NCBI RefSeq assembly: GCF_026210795.1
Contig: NC_089430.1
Location: 3,658,001 to 3,722,000 of the forward strand
Length of the DNA: 64,000 bases
Origin: Rhizophagus irregularis
Taxonomy: Eukaryota > Glomeromycota > Glomeromycetes > Glomerales > Glomeraceae
Direction of reading: 5' to 3'
In this document: positions 31,864 through 44,340 of the stretch, in pieces
Layout of the letters: each line of letters begins with the position of its first letter
Position numbering within the stretch: the first letter of the stretch is position 1
Notes under the pieces: model-generated
Database searches by the model: none
What the model saw: only the letters and a program-made list of their open reading frames with translations
Told to the model about the DNA's origin: nothing
Translations under genes and position numbers: made by a program

Positions 31864-34800
31864 TCATATAGCAGTAAAAAAAAAATCATTTTTTATCCAG
31901 CATTCATTCGTTGCATCATAAACAAAGTGAACCTTTTGCACACGGTCAATTACTAATATTGGGAATATTCTTCTCCAACATGTATCATAGGTTGCCTGAA
32001 TACGATAAAGAGGACATTTCAATACATGGTGAACTCTCTTAATTTCTTCAAACCAATCAATAATAATAAATGCATAAAATTTATTATTGTTGGCTTTATA
32101 TTTGAAGATTCCTTTTATAATTGCATAACATTCATCATGATTTTCTTCTTGTATTGTTACAAAGTCACCAATATGAAGATGGATTTTGGAGAAGACACCA
32201 CTAGTAGTTTCTTCTATTATATAGGTTGCCAATTTATACCAACTCATTTGAGAATATATAAGTGCTGACTTAAATCCAATATCTTCAAATGAAAGGAGCA
32301 ACTCAGAATTGAAATGTGGCAAGTTCAACATAATATTTTCACGATCTTGTTGGGATACCCCCTTTTTTAAAGTAATATGTGTAATAAAGTTTACTGGAGA
32401 AGTTACTATAATAAAATTACAATGTATAAAATTAATCATTCAGTAATCAGATTTGAATTTTAAAAAAAAAATAGTATCAAAAAATTTTGCACAAATTTTT
32501 CTTGATTAGAATTACTTAGTAAATAATAAAATTACAATACAAACCATTATCTTGTTCATCATGTTCATTTGATGTTTCTTTGTTTTCAGTAATATACCAA
32601 TTGGTTAATATATGCCTAAAATTTGATGTCAGAGAAGCAAACCCATTACAACTTTGAGATAACCTATAATCTATACCACCATCTACTAGATGACGAATTG
32701 CAAAAAGTGTGGTATATCGTTTTAATAAATCTAATTCAATATTCTTGCGATTTGTCCGGGGTACCATTGCTTTAAAGACCCGGTGTACCATTTCTTTGAT
32801 ACCACATTGAGTATTTATAAGAGTACCATAAGTTTTTGCATGCATTAGTAAATGAACACTAACATGCAGATTTGGCAAGTTGACAAATTCAGAGAAAACC
32901 TAAAAATCATTTATTATTAGTAAATAATTAATTCAAATTGCTATACTAAGTAATTATTTATACCTTTGGAAGAATATTCATTTCTTCTTTAAGACTTTGC
33001 TGTAATTCTTCATAAGAATTTATTGTAAACTTGCTTTTAAAGACCATACTCATTGTTTTTGCTATATGAACCCAACAAGTTATTATTGTATTTTTTACTA
33101 AATTAATACGTGATGCACCAGTTCGTTGTTGGATGTTTTTTGCCTCATTATTCTTCAAACTAGTTATTTTTAAAAACCGATTTAATATGAAAGGCATTAT
33201 TATAGCAAGCCGAAGGTAATCAGACATCATAAAACTTTCCCGGTGGCTAATGGGATTTGGTATACGTGACCATGTCTTTGGTTTCTCAAAATCTTTTCAG
33301 GTTTTAATGAAATCATTTTCTCCTTCTTGTGAAAATAATTCACAAGTTAATTTGAGTAGACGTCCAATTTTTCCTGCAGTAACATGGTAAATATCTTGTG
33401 GTGTTTGCAAATGTCTCTCTCTTTTCAGTTCATCTAAAATATTAGGCTGTAATTTCAATCCATATTTCCTACTAAGTTGTTTTTTTTGAGAAATAACTGT
33501 TTCAGCAGATATTAAAGCAAATTCAGAATCTGTCAAGTGATGATATCGAGAAGTTAAAGCTATATTTTGAGTAAAATCAGTAAATGAATCTTTACTTATA
33601 GTACAACTTCTACACCCCTTATTAGCATTTTGTCGCAATACACCAGCCAAATCATTACCTTGGGGTAAGTCAGCTGTTACAACTCCTATGCTTGCAATTA
33701 CCCAAACATCCTGTCCTTGTATATTCATTACTTTTCCTTTTTCAAGTTCTTTTATTTCAGAAATAAAAGGTTTTATAAACTCATTAAAATCACCACCAAA
33801 TGGGACAAATCCAAGGACAAAGTGATTTTTAAGCAACTTCCTTTGATGACTTGGCATATTTCCAAATTGTATATAAACACCTCCTAATGAATGGTAGACA
33901 TTTCGGTATGTGCCAAAATCATCATAATAAAGATCCAAAAATAGTTTGCAGACTTTCATGGAAGGAGATGGTGGTGGTCTTGTTATGATATAATCAGCAG
34001 GATGTTTATATGAAAAATCTACATTACGAATGCGCCAGTAACTATTATGTCTATAAACTATTTCAGTAATATGCAATGTTTCTTCAGGAATGAGATTATG
34101 CTGGAATATCATCATCACAGTAGCTTTTTTAGAAATTTGTGATATTCCAATTATTTGAAAAGATAGGTCTTGTAACCAAACTTCACCAGTAAGAGAACGG
34201 TTCCATCTTAGTACTCCCTTAAAAGCTCCAGGCAAATCATTATAATATAGAACTTTTTGGATTCTTAGCTGATATTGCTTATCAACTTCATTCATTAATA
34301 TTGCTCTCAATCTACCAAGGTGCAATTGTTCATTATTGTCATTATCATAATAATAAATAAAATCTCCACATCTATATGTCTCTATTAGATATAAAAAAAC
34401 AATAGAATTATTTTACACAAATTATGAATAAGAATAAATAACAAATATGATTATATGATCATTACCTTGTAATATTGTTAATTGTTCTTGGCCAAAAAGG
34501 GGTGATTCTGCCCATAAAGTTCCATGCCAGTATTCAGATTTTATTTCTGAATGAATACCTGGACCAAAATACATATTATTAACTAATGATGGATTACTAA
34601 GGACATGCCAAATAATATCATTTATTGAAAGTTGATATGCTAATTTTGAGTTTTTAGAAGTTGATGGTGTTTTTTTTGATGAAATTGGGATAGATTTTGC
34701 AGATATTGAAAGAAGAGGAAGATGTTGCCTCCATGTTCGAAATCTTCGGATATTTCTTACAATATGATTCCTATTGAATTCTTGATTCATAATAATATCA

Positions 34801-35447
34801 ACAAGATCTTCATACGCATTTGTTGAGATATCATGTTTATGAATCCAACAAAATAAAGCAGCAGTAGTAAAATCTTGGAAATATGGTGCAAAATTGCCAT
34901 TAAAATTTGGTAAATTGCTTTCATCTAGCGCTCTATCAATGAATATTTTTTCCTCTGATGAGGGATTAGCAATATTTTCTCCGCTTTCTGAAGATGTTGT
35001 TGTATCACTTTGTGATGATGCATAAACATGGTTTTCACCTTCTAGAGATGTTCTTCCTGTATCGCTATTATAATCATCATATTCTTCGTTTTCTGAAGAT
35101 GCTGTATAATTATCATCATTTTCTGACGATGTTGCATAATCATCATTTCCTGCATTCCCATAATCATCATATTCTTCGTTTTCTGAAGATGCTGTATAAT
35201 TATCACTATTTTCTGATGATGTTGCATAAATATCATCATTTCCTGCATCCTCATCATCGTCATATTCTTCATTTTCTAATTGCATATCAACATTATAATT
35301 ATTTCGTTGTTCATTACTATTATCAAAATTGTCACTACCATTATCATCATTTGGTGGTACTATTGTACCTTGTGGTTGCCTTCTAAAATTATTTCGAATA
35401 CGAAAAGGTAATGTAGTAGTATCCCTTCGTGCTCTATTTCGCAACAT
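31864..35447 (-). pseudogene. Tnp2-like transposase gene, copy 2 (full length, one stop)
   Basis: Minus-strand exons: 35447-34466, 34381-32964, 32899-32545, 32405-31864, total 3297 bases (1099 codons). The layout equals copy 1: basic start MLRNRARRDTTTLPFRIRN, an acidic SSENEEYDD tract, FGQEQL at the end of exon 1, a BAH-like segment (CGDFIYYYDNDNN), LFLDLYYDDFGTYRNVYHSL, GGVYIQFGNMPSHQRKLL, and a C-terminal part with IIDWFEEIKRVHHVLKCPL. A TGA at 33297-33299 replaces the Trp of copy 1 (KAWKNFEKP). It lacks the intron present at 28360-28439 in copy 1. It lies inside the element that splits copy 1, in reverse orientation. ATG 35456 is an alternative start three codons upstream. Confidence 0.75.
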
Positions 35448-36515
35448 TGTTAACAATCAAAATCAAAATTCTAAATTTTTATGAATATACAAAAATTAAT
35501 GCCTTATTCGTATATTTGCTTATAATGCAATAAATATTATTATACTGACCTATACGGTGGCTATAGTGACTGAAATATACGTATGTTGACTGAGCTAAGC
35601 TGAAGCTGAATCTCTGAATCGCCAAGTAAAAAATACACCAATCTTTTTTATATTGATATCTTGAAATTCAACAAAATCCCGGTTTCACCTTAATATGTCC
35701 TTTTCTTGATAAGGATAATCAAAATACACAAACATATATGAGTCAAACACAACGGATGCATTTTTCTTGATAGAACGTGACACAATTATTTTAGTTGTAT
35801 TACTTTCGCATCGATCAAATCACAGCACGTAAATAAAATAAAAATATTACAATAAAACAATAAAATAAATATAATAATGTTTTTTAATATATGTAAATTT
35901 ATTAGTGAAGTTGGAAAAATAAATTTAAAGGGGAATAAAAGAATAAAAAGGAGACGATAAAGTTGGAAATATAAAATAAAAAAAAAGTCAAGCCAACACC
36001 GATTATCGGTGTGGTATGATACCAATGATTGTTACTTAACAATGTTAATGTATTTCGTACAGAATTGCATATAATTTATTTTAATTGTAAAACTATTGTA
36101 AAAATTGAAGTCTGCATAATTAAATAGTAATCGCGAATTAATCATCGGTAGATCAGTATTCTATATAAGGTTAAAATTTATATTGTTCTTCCTAGCCAGA
36201 AATCAATCGGTAAATTAAACTAAATAATAGTTATCAATCGGTATTATTAAATAAATCAGGTGACCTTGTAGTAATTACATCTACTTGCGTCACATAATCT
36301 ACAACATGCAGATTTTATCAAATATCACTTTAACAAAATTTATCATGCATCATCGTGTATTATTTGTTATTAAGAAAAAAGAATTCTCAATGATGATATT
36401 ACTTTATATATCATCACATCATACATCAATAATATTCTGTCACAACAATAATATCACACCAATAATTTTTATTACAATATATTGCAACTTCACTGCATTT
36501 TATTACATTTTTTTA

Positions 36516-38284
36516 TTAAAATTTCAGTGAGCTAGCAAAATTCTTTCCACTACGGGACGGAATTTCTAAATTTTCCGTATTTTTATCTAATCTTTTGATT
36601 TGATTATAGAAAGCCTTAGTGTTGGTTTCGTTCCTTTCCTCCCACGCAATACTAAAACATTCTCTCGAAAATTCAATTAGTTTGTCCATTGATATTTCTG
36701 AAATTTCAGATATATCAACCGCAGAAAAATAGCGGTTAAGAATTCTCTTAATAGCAACTTCACATGAAATAAAATTGGTAATCTCAACTTGAGTTTCTGT
36801 TTCTGTAATAGTTCCTCCTCTTTATAAAAAAAAGGAAAGAAATTCATATTGACATTAGTTATAAATACAATTATAAATGCAAATAATATTATATTGATTA
36901 CCTTTCTAATTTTTTTTGAAATTCTCAGACTAATTCTTCAATTGACACCCTAAGCTGATAACGATAGTCTGAAAAGGATTTTCTACATCGATCTATAATT
37001 GATTTTGCTGTGCTACTATAAGTTTCAAATTCGGGAAAAATTTTTCGTACTAGTTTTTCAAAAACGAGACCAGGTGGGAACCGAGATCTTAAAAAAAGAC
37101 ATTTTATTTCTTCATCGATTAACCTATATTTTTCCTAAATAATAATAAAAGTTTTTGTGAAATATTTATGAAAATTATAGTCACAACAACTGAATGTATC
37201 GATCGAAATACAATAAACGCTTACATTGGATGCGGTTGATGGCGCGTGTGCTGGCTGCTGCACTGCTAGTGCTAATTGTGACGTACTATCCTTCATATTT
37301 AACATTTGAGTGGCTAGCTGCAGGATATCCGGATGATCAACTAGCCAATTGCAGATTTGCAATTGGTTTGTCATCGATTCGAATTGGGGGGGAACTTGAC
37401 GTCATATTTATTTTATTAATAATAAATGAAGATATTTATGTATAACAAAATATTGTATTAAACAAGATTTTACCAGAATAGTTATCGTCTTCTTTTTCTC
37501 TATAATCTTGATCATCTTCTCTTTCATTTCTTCTCCTCTTAATTCTTTCTCTATTCTCTATTTCTCGTCCTTCTTGTTCTTGATGACGACAGAGGGGATT
37601 CTGACGTTCTCGTTCTTGTTCTTGACGACCACGGTGAGGATTCTGACGTTCTCGTTCTTGTTCTTGACGACCACGGTGAGGATTCTGACATTCTCGTTCT
37701 TGTTCTTGACGATCACGGTGGGGATTCTGACGTTCTCGTACTTCTTGTTCTTGACGATCACGGTGGGGATTCTGACGTTCTCGTACTTCTTGTTCTTGAC
37801 GACCATGGTGAGGATTCTGCTGATCTTTGGAAAGATCTTATCATTATTTATTATTGTTTTATTATTGTGTGTTATTATCGTTTGTTTTTAATAGTTTTTA
37901 AGTAAAAATTAATATCTTCAATTGTATATAATAAAATGCAAAATTCATTAAATTCATAAATTAAGATTCTATGACTGACCTCCGAGAAAATCTATTTCGT
38001 CATCCTCATTGCTTATTTCATCGTTAATTCCTCCATCCTCATCGTTAAATTCATCATTAACTTCTTCGTCTGTTCCCGATACAGTTTTTGCTCGACCTTG
38101 ATTAGTTTTCGCAGCTTTTGATTGACTTTGAGCAATTCCTGCAGCTTTAATTCGACTTGCCGCGGACTTTGACTTTTTAGTAGGTTCTGTTATATAGATA
38201 GCATTAAAACCGCTATTCAAAAATCAAAAAAAAATCAAAAAAAAAGGAACCAAAAAATATTCAAATATTACTTGATCGAACCAT
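36516..38284 (-). pseudogene. LFLRTR-family gene 6, six exons, one internal stop; paralog of the gene at 20238
   Basis: Minus-strand exons: 38284-38272, 38186-37980, 37824-37474, 37394-37225, 37134-36902, 36819-36516; total 1278 bases (426 codons). Phases equal those of the gene at 20238-21794 throughout. Start MVRS then KPTKKSKSAASRIKAAG, an acidic stretch, repeats of RQEQERERQNPHRG (42-45-base units at 37590-37815), MTNQLQICNWLVDHPDILQL, then KYRLIDEEIKCLFLRSRFPP, and finally REC...SRSGKNFASSLKF. A single TGA at 36925-36927 interrupts exon 5 where the paralog has Lys. With only one stop, the gene may have been inactivated recently, or the base may be an error. It sits inside the 15.2-kb element. 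From 35448 to 36515 nothing was recognised. Confidence 0.6.
37580..37820 (-). repeat. 42-45-bp minisatellite coding RQEQERERQNPHRG
   Basis: Five to six units in exon 3 of LFLRTR gene 6; two units carry an extra Val codon (QEQEVRER). The corresponding exon of the paralog at 21205-21399 holds a different charged repeat (ERREK), so this exon is a hotspot for repeat expansion. Confidence 0.8.
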
Positions 38285-39649
38285 GATTTAAGAATACCAA
38301 TCAGATCAGAAAAATCTTAACCCATGGGAAAATAAAGTGTCTCCTGCTCTATTGTATTTATATCTGACTCTAGCAGTATAAGAACCTGTTTATTGGTAAT
38401 CATGCCTTGTCAAACCATTTTCTGAATGCCACTTTTCTGAATATACTTCTCCCTAAATCAATTATCTAAAATGCCAATTTTCCAAATAGGATCTTTCCCT
38501 GAAATATTCACGAATCTGTATTTCCTGAATTCCAAATTCCTGATGCTCAATTTCCCAAATCCCGAAACCTAATATATCCTTATACCCAATATCCCGAATG
38601 GGCAATTTCCCGAAATATAAAATAATATACTGTAATCTCTTTTAATTCATATGATTTATTATAAACTGTGTAATAGATAATGGATGAGAATTATTGTGAT
38701 AAATACTTTGTTTCCATAAATCGGAAATTGGCTGATACAGATGTACATATATCGTAAACAGATCAACGGATCGATCTGTTTATATACTGCAGTCACGATA
38801 ACAAAATTTTCCGGTTATGCACTTAACTGCTGTAATCATTGACCTATCGCATATTATTTAAAGTAATGTAAGAATATTAAATAATTGGCCAAAGATATGC
38901 ACATATAAGATCAAATGATAAAAGAATGAAGTCAAAAAAAAAAAAAAATTTTTTTAAAAAAAAAAAATTTGAAAAAGGAGTGCAGTGCAAGGAGTACAAA
39001 AAAAAAATTTAAGGGGCCGAAATGCAAAGCGGATAACCCAAATCAACCCGGTAACTTACGTGATCAAAGTATGTATCCTGGGAAATTTTCATAAGATAAA
39101 AAGGAAAAAAATTTGTGTATTATTAATTTGGAACATAATCATTGTGCTATAAACCCGATTTAGGTAGTAACTAATATGTATTTTATTTATATTTAAAATT
39201 TTTCTTCGTTTAAGAGCAATGATATAAAAAACAACATAAAAAACATATTTTATATACAATATACAGTGTATTCGACTTTTTAGTATACTGTAACGTTTCT
39301 CCAAATAAAAGAATTGGTATTGATATTGACCCAAAAAGAAAAGATGTAGTTAAAATTGACCGTAGCCCAATTGTAGAACAATATCCAAAATATTGTGTGA
39401 ACGCTAAAACGAATTTGCGTATTAAATATATTTTTTACAACTCCAACGGATGATCATGCATAATTAGATAAGCCATGTAACGGTTGTTACAAATAAATTT
39501 ACAAAATGTTTATATTATACTGTACGTGAATTTTATGATCTTTATATATATGTAAGAAAAATATTTAAAGAATTTATTATATAATCTTAATTTTATTTAT
39601 AGATAGACAATAATTAATTAATTGATTAGGTTCGTCAACGAATTATATA

Positions 39650-39897
39650 TACTTTAGTAACAAACCTATTTCTGTTTTCTTGTCTAATACGCGTTGCTAA
39701 CTCCTGCACGCTATAAATTTTTTCCTAACGAATATCACATCTCCCTTTTCAAAATCTTTCTCAATATTCCTATCTGAATGAAGGCTTTGATTTTCAAATA
39801 ATTATTTTTTTGGATCATTAGCGTCTAATATTGACACAGCCGTAACCTCTTACTCTTGAGTGAGCCTTTCGCTAGAACCATGTAGAAACTTGGACAT
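39650..39897 (-). pseudogene. Small gene remnant with TATA-like box
   Basis: On the minus strand from 39897: MSKFLHGSSERLTQE, stop, EVTAVSILDANDPKK, stop, then after a shift YSVQELATRIRQENRNRFVTK. About 115 bases upstream the minus strand has GGTATAAAAAG. Hydrophilic, family not recognised. Two stops and a shift in 250 bases suggest a dead exon. Elsewhere from 38290 to 40640 no gene is visible; the stretch holds A/T homopolymer runs (near 38935-38970). Confidence 0.3.
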
Positions 39898-40654
39898 TTT
39901 TTGATAAATAGTATTTGTGGAGGTTCGGGTGCAATTGGTGTAAAAAGTTTTTTTGTTAAAATATTTTTTTACATGAAATTAATGAAAAAATCTAAAGGAT
40001 GATGACTTTTTATACCTTTTTTTATAATGTTAGAAATCTTCTTTTTTTCAAATTCATTCAAAAATTCAAAATTCGTTAAATTCGATCGTTGAAAAAAATT
40101 GATAATTTAATAATTGAAAAGAAGGAGCCTCAAATTTTCATTTTCCCTATGGAAAAAACATCATGAGGCATGAGACTTCGTTATTTCATTATCATTCTCA
40201 CGAGGCAATCACTTGCCATTATATTAAACGTCCGTATAAGGAACTGTAACATTTTTTTTCGTGAAATGATTTTTTTAATTAATTAATAAATCCAAAAAAA
40301 ATTTTTTTTAAGGAGGTTAAAAAAAAAAAAATCTTGGATTGAAACGTAATGATATAAGTTACAGGTCAGCAGCATCAGTGTAAATATATAGTTATATATT
40401 TATTATTAAAACATGACCTCTCCTTCAAGGAAAAAGAATCATACAATATATTTTAGATATTTTAACATGAATATTTGTAATTGCATACTTCAATCCCATA
40501 ATTCACAGTTTTTTATAAATTATTAAATTTTTTATTGTAGTTACAAATCGTTACCATCCTAGCAATAGGCATTGTACAATTGGTAGATCTAGCTCTGCTC
40601 TACCATTTCGTCTAACGATGGACATTGTATAACTGGTATCATTTTTTTTTGGGT

Positions 40655-40735
40655 TGTCATTAGTACCGACGTCCTCGTCGTGCAACCTGGGTACTAGTAA
40701 TATGCTAGTAGCAAACGGGTACTACTAAAATTGAA
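40655..40735 (+). repeat. Dispersed GC-richer repeat, copy 1
   Basis: About 80 bp beginning GGGTTGTCATTAGTACCGAC, with GACGTCC, CGTGCAACCTGGGTACTA and AGTAGCAAACGGGTAC. A diverged copy occurs on the opposite strand at 51873-51957. No ORF and no clear promoter boxes. Confidence 0.5.
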
Positions 40736-41316
40736 AAGAATGAAGCTGAAGCAAACAATTAAACTTTTTTTTATTGTTATTACACGTGAATCTTTTTTAC
40801 TAGTTATGAATTTTTTTTATCCGCTAATAAAAAACTTTTTTCACATGGTTTTTTCACGTTTTTTTTATATGTATACATTTTTTAAAATATTGATGAATTT
40901 TTTTATGTGATAATTATGTAAACAAGTCATTTTTTTTATAAAATAAATATTTCCTAAAATGATAATATTCCTCGAGTTTGATCGTTCGATTAATGATCTC
41001 AAGGCTATCTCTTTTTTTTGTATATAAGAACAAAAAAATGATTATTTTTTTAGTACTCCAACGTAGCGGAAGAAAATTTTTTAGGTATGAATTTATAAAA
41101 TTTTTTCTTTATATAAATTGACTTCAATAATTTAATTTATTTTTATTGATAATTTATTTAATAGAAAAATCAAAGCAGTGGTTTTAATTTTTTTTTTTTA
41201 TTAATTCAACGCGCAGTCAGCAGCAGAAAAAATTTTTTTAGGTACGAATTTAATAATTGACAATTCATATAGAGAGACAATTCATAAGCTACTATTAACA
41301 ATTAATTGATTAAAGC

Positions 41317-41547
41317 ATGTCGCCACCTGGATCATCAAGAAAAAGGACGAGAAAGACCTATTTCCAGCGTCATACTCATCGTCAAAAAGACAAAGAAGAA
41401 AGAAGATGGAAAGATAAATCCTATGAATTGGAAAAGAAATATGATAATCTTTTGGAAAATTCTGCATTTTTTCTTATTTGGGGATTTTTTATTATTGTAG
41501 TTTTTATTTTTATTTTTATTGCTATTTTAATTAATAAATACTATTAG
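41317..41547 (+). CDS. Small basic protein with one C-terminal membrane segment (76 aa)
   Basis: ATG 41317, stop at 41547. Residues 1-45 are charged and basic (RKRTRKTYFQRHTHRQKDKE). Residues 52-72 are purely hydrophobic (FFLIWGFFIIVVFIFIFIAI) and are followed by LINKYY. That is the layout of a tail-anchored protein: cytoplasmic basic domain, one helix, few residues beyond. An in-frame upstream ATG is absent; a different frame from 41306 gives nothing coherent. The N-terminus recalls the ORF at 18972. It lies inside the 15.2-kb element. The hydrophobic end could be an accident of T-rich DNA. Confidence 0.35.
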   Translation: MSPPGSSRKRTRKTYFQRHTHRQKDKEERRWKDKSYELEKKYDNLLENSAFFLIWGFFIIVVFIFIFIAILINKYY

Positions 41548-41889
41548 TATAAATACTTCTAATTTCATTTGCTGATTTTGATCACTTTTGACTATATTCT
41601 CAAACCTGACTTTTTAAAAATGATTGAACCCAACTGTACCACCACAGATTTGATGGTGATGCAGGAGACTAAAATCAAAAATTTGACCATGATCTACATT
41701 AGATATTGGTCGAATAATGCACTAATTAAACGTCACGCGTATTTAAAGTTTAAAAAAGGATCATCTTTTTTAAACTCCCCTTTCCCCTTCCACTTTCCCT
41801 CCTTTCGTTCGTCCTCCCTTTCCCTTTCGTCCTTCCCTTCCCCTTTCGTTCTCCCCTTTTCTCACACCTTCTTCCGCCTCTTTTTCTTG

Positions 41890-43570
41890 GAAGTAATGTA
41901 AGTTTCGTTTCGAAACTTACATATCTTTTTTTTAATTTTTTTTTTAATCTTTTTAATTTTAATTAAGAAACGAACTAACGTTTCTTTTCGTTATTTTTTT
42001 TATAGGACGTGTAGGAGGACGCCGGCTTGTTCACGAAACCGGACTTTAAGGTAAAAAACGGGGAAAGGGGAAGGAGGAAGGGGTTTTGGAACCTAAAATT
42101 CTTAAGAATCTTGGTTTTATTTATTTATTTTTTTTATTATTTTGGAACGGTTTACTAACCGTTCCTTTCTTTTTTTTATAGGCTCGGTGTATTTCCGACG
42201 AATAGATGAACCAAGATTCGTAAGTACGAGTACGAATCTTGGTTTATTTATTTTTTTTTTTAATATTATGGAACGGTTACTAATAACCGTTCCTTTCTTT
42301 TTTTAGGTTTCGGTGGAGCTTCCGAGTTCCGAAGAACAGAAAAACTAAGATTCGTAAGTAAGTACGAATCTTGGTTTTGTCTTTTTTAAATATTATTAAC
42401 GGTTACTAATAACCGTTTTTTTCTTTATTTTTTTAGGTTCGGGTGTCTTCCGAAGAACGGAAAAAGAGGACCAAGATTCGTAAGTACGAATCTTGGTTTT
42501 GTTTATTTTTTTTTAATATTATGAACGGTTACTAACCGTTCTTTCTTTTTTTTAGGTTCGGGTGGGCTTCTGAAGAACGGAAAACCCAAAGATTCGTAAG
42601 TACGAATCTTTAATTTTTTTTATTTATTATTACGAACGGTTTACTAACCGTTTTTGTATATTTTTTTATAGGTTCGGGTGGGCTTCCGAAGAACGAAAAC
42701 CCAAAGATTCGTAAGTACGAATCTTTACTTTGTTTTTATTTTTTATTATTACGAATGGTTTACTAACCATTCTTTCTTTTTTTTTATAGGTTTGTGGGCT
42801 TCCGAGGATCGGAAAAAGGAGAACTAAGGTTCGTTACGAACCTTGGATTTTTTTTTATTATTATGAACGGTTTCTAACTGTTCTTTTTCTTTTATTTTTA
42901 TAGGTTCGGTTGGCTTCCGAAGATCGAAGGAACCAAGATTCGTAAGTACGAGTACGAATCTTGATTTTTGTTTTTTTTTATTATTTTGGAACGGTTTACT
43001 AACCGTTCCTTTCTTTTTTTTAATAATTTCTTACGTTTGTAGGACGGTTCCTTGGAATTTTCTTCAGCTTTGGTAAGTTTCTTTTGAAAATTTATTTCTG
43101 GGAAAGGGAGGTGCAGCTGGTGTTTTTTCATAGTAATTAGATAAAATTTTTTTTTTACACCATAGCCACCATGTACGCTAGGAAAACGGAATCCTTCGTG
43201 TTGCATAACTCGCAAATGTTACGTGTAGGACGTGTAGATGTCTTGGAATTGGTAAGTTTTATTTTTTTATTATTAATTTTGATTTTTTTTTATTAATTTT
43301 TTTATTAATTTTTTTTATCTTTTAATTTGTAAAAATCGATAGTTTCACACTTCCCGGATCGAATTAGTAAGTTTTTTCACTTAAAACTTTTTTTAAAATT
43401 TTTTTTTATTATTATTTAATTTTTTTATTATCTTTTTTTGTAGTTTCGGCTTCCTTATCCCGGATCAGTAAGTTTCAAAACGGTTCGTTTTGAAACTTTT
43501 TTTTTAAGTTTAATTTTTCCGAATTTTTATTTCAGATCGGACTTGGACTTTATTTTTTTTCTTTAGGTAT
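41890..43570 (+). repeat. Tandem array C: about a dozen exon/intron-like units
   Basis: Exon-like blocks lie at 42006-42050, 42182-42219, 42307-42353, 42437-42479, 42556-42595, 42672-42710, about 42790-42832, 42904-42941, 43043-43071, 43229-43251, 43343-43366 and 43444-43467. Most have a core GGCTTCCGAAGAACGGAAAA and end GATTC before GTAAGTACGAATC. AAGATTCGTA and TACGAATCTT form a 10-bp inverted repeat that encloses the donor. In the intron-like part GGAACGGTT and AACCGTTCC enclose TACTAAC or TTACTAA, then TTTCTTTTTTTATAG. At the right edge the last donor lies inside a larger stem, AAGTTTCAAAACG and CGTTTTGAAACTT. At 41898 the first donor also sits in an inverted repeat (GTAAGTTTCG/CGAAACTTAC). 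Not coding. Confidence 0.88.
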
Positions 43571-43979
43571 AGTTAGACGACTTTTAACATTCGTTCTTTT
43601 CAAGATGTGATCACGTGATTTGAACTTTATCTTTTTTTTATTTATAATATTAGATAAATGCTAATATACGTGTACTGTAGCATTTAATAAATTAATAAAT
43701 TTGAAATTGAACTAATATTAAACTAAATTAATAAAAAAAATATTGAAGAATAAATTGGTCATCTTTAGAGCTTAAAATTTTGTCGAATAATATTTATCTG
43801 AACTTGTGCCTTAATTTGACTACTATTAGACCTATAGTCAAATTTAGGTTGAACGGTAGTGTAATGATAGTTGAATATTCTTTCCGTATAAGACGATTGG
43901 CACCCGAACTGCGCCAAAAAATTCGACCTTAATTTGACTTGTCTTTTTTCAACTAGTGTAAAAAAATCGTTTTAGCAAT

Positions 43980-44340
43980 ATTAAACCGATATCAATATGA
44001 TAATTATTTGTTGTTTTAGCGATATCAACATATTATTGATTTAACATTTTTAAAATAATATCGTTATGATATATTTTAATACTGAATTGATATTATATCA
44101 ATATCGTGTTTTTTCACATTTTTTTAAAAAAATATCATTGTCATTTTGACGATATTAAAGTGATATCGATTTGATATTTATTTAAATAAATATCTCTACG
44201 ATATCTTTTTGATATATCAAATCAATATTGGAACGATATCATCCTAATATTATAATGATATCATCTGCAAATCGATATCACTACGATATAGAATTAACAT
44301 CATTATTATATCAATTTGGCATTGTTTAAAATTTTGAGGT
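43980..44340. repeat. Right subterminal GATATC repeats of the 15.2-kb element
   Basis: Runs of GATATC, CGATATC and AATATCGT words in both directions at about 20-40-bp spacing, ending 10 bp before the terminal TTTCTGTAAAG. These mirror 29145-29720. From 43571 to 43980 no gene was seen. Confidence 0.75.

Noticed and set aside
34994-35386. Plus-strand His/Leu/Tyr-rich frame
   Set aside because: Complement of the acidic tract of Tnp2 copy 2.
37508-37891. Plus-strand hydrophobic frame with TFSFLFLTTTV repeats
   Set aside because: Complement of exon 3 of LFLRTR gene 6; the minus-strand frame RQEQERERQNPHRG is the one that joins flanking exons in phase.
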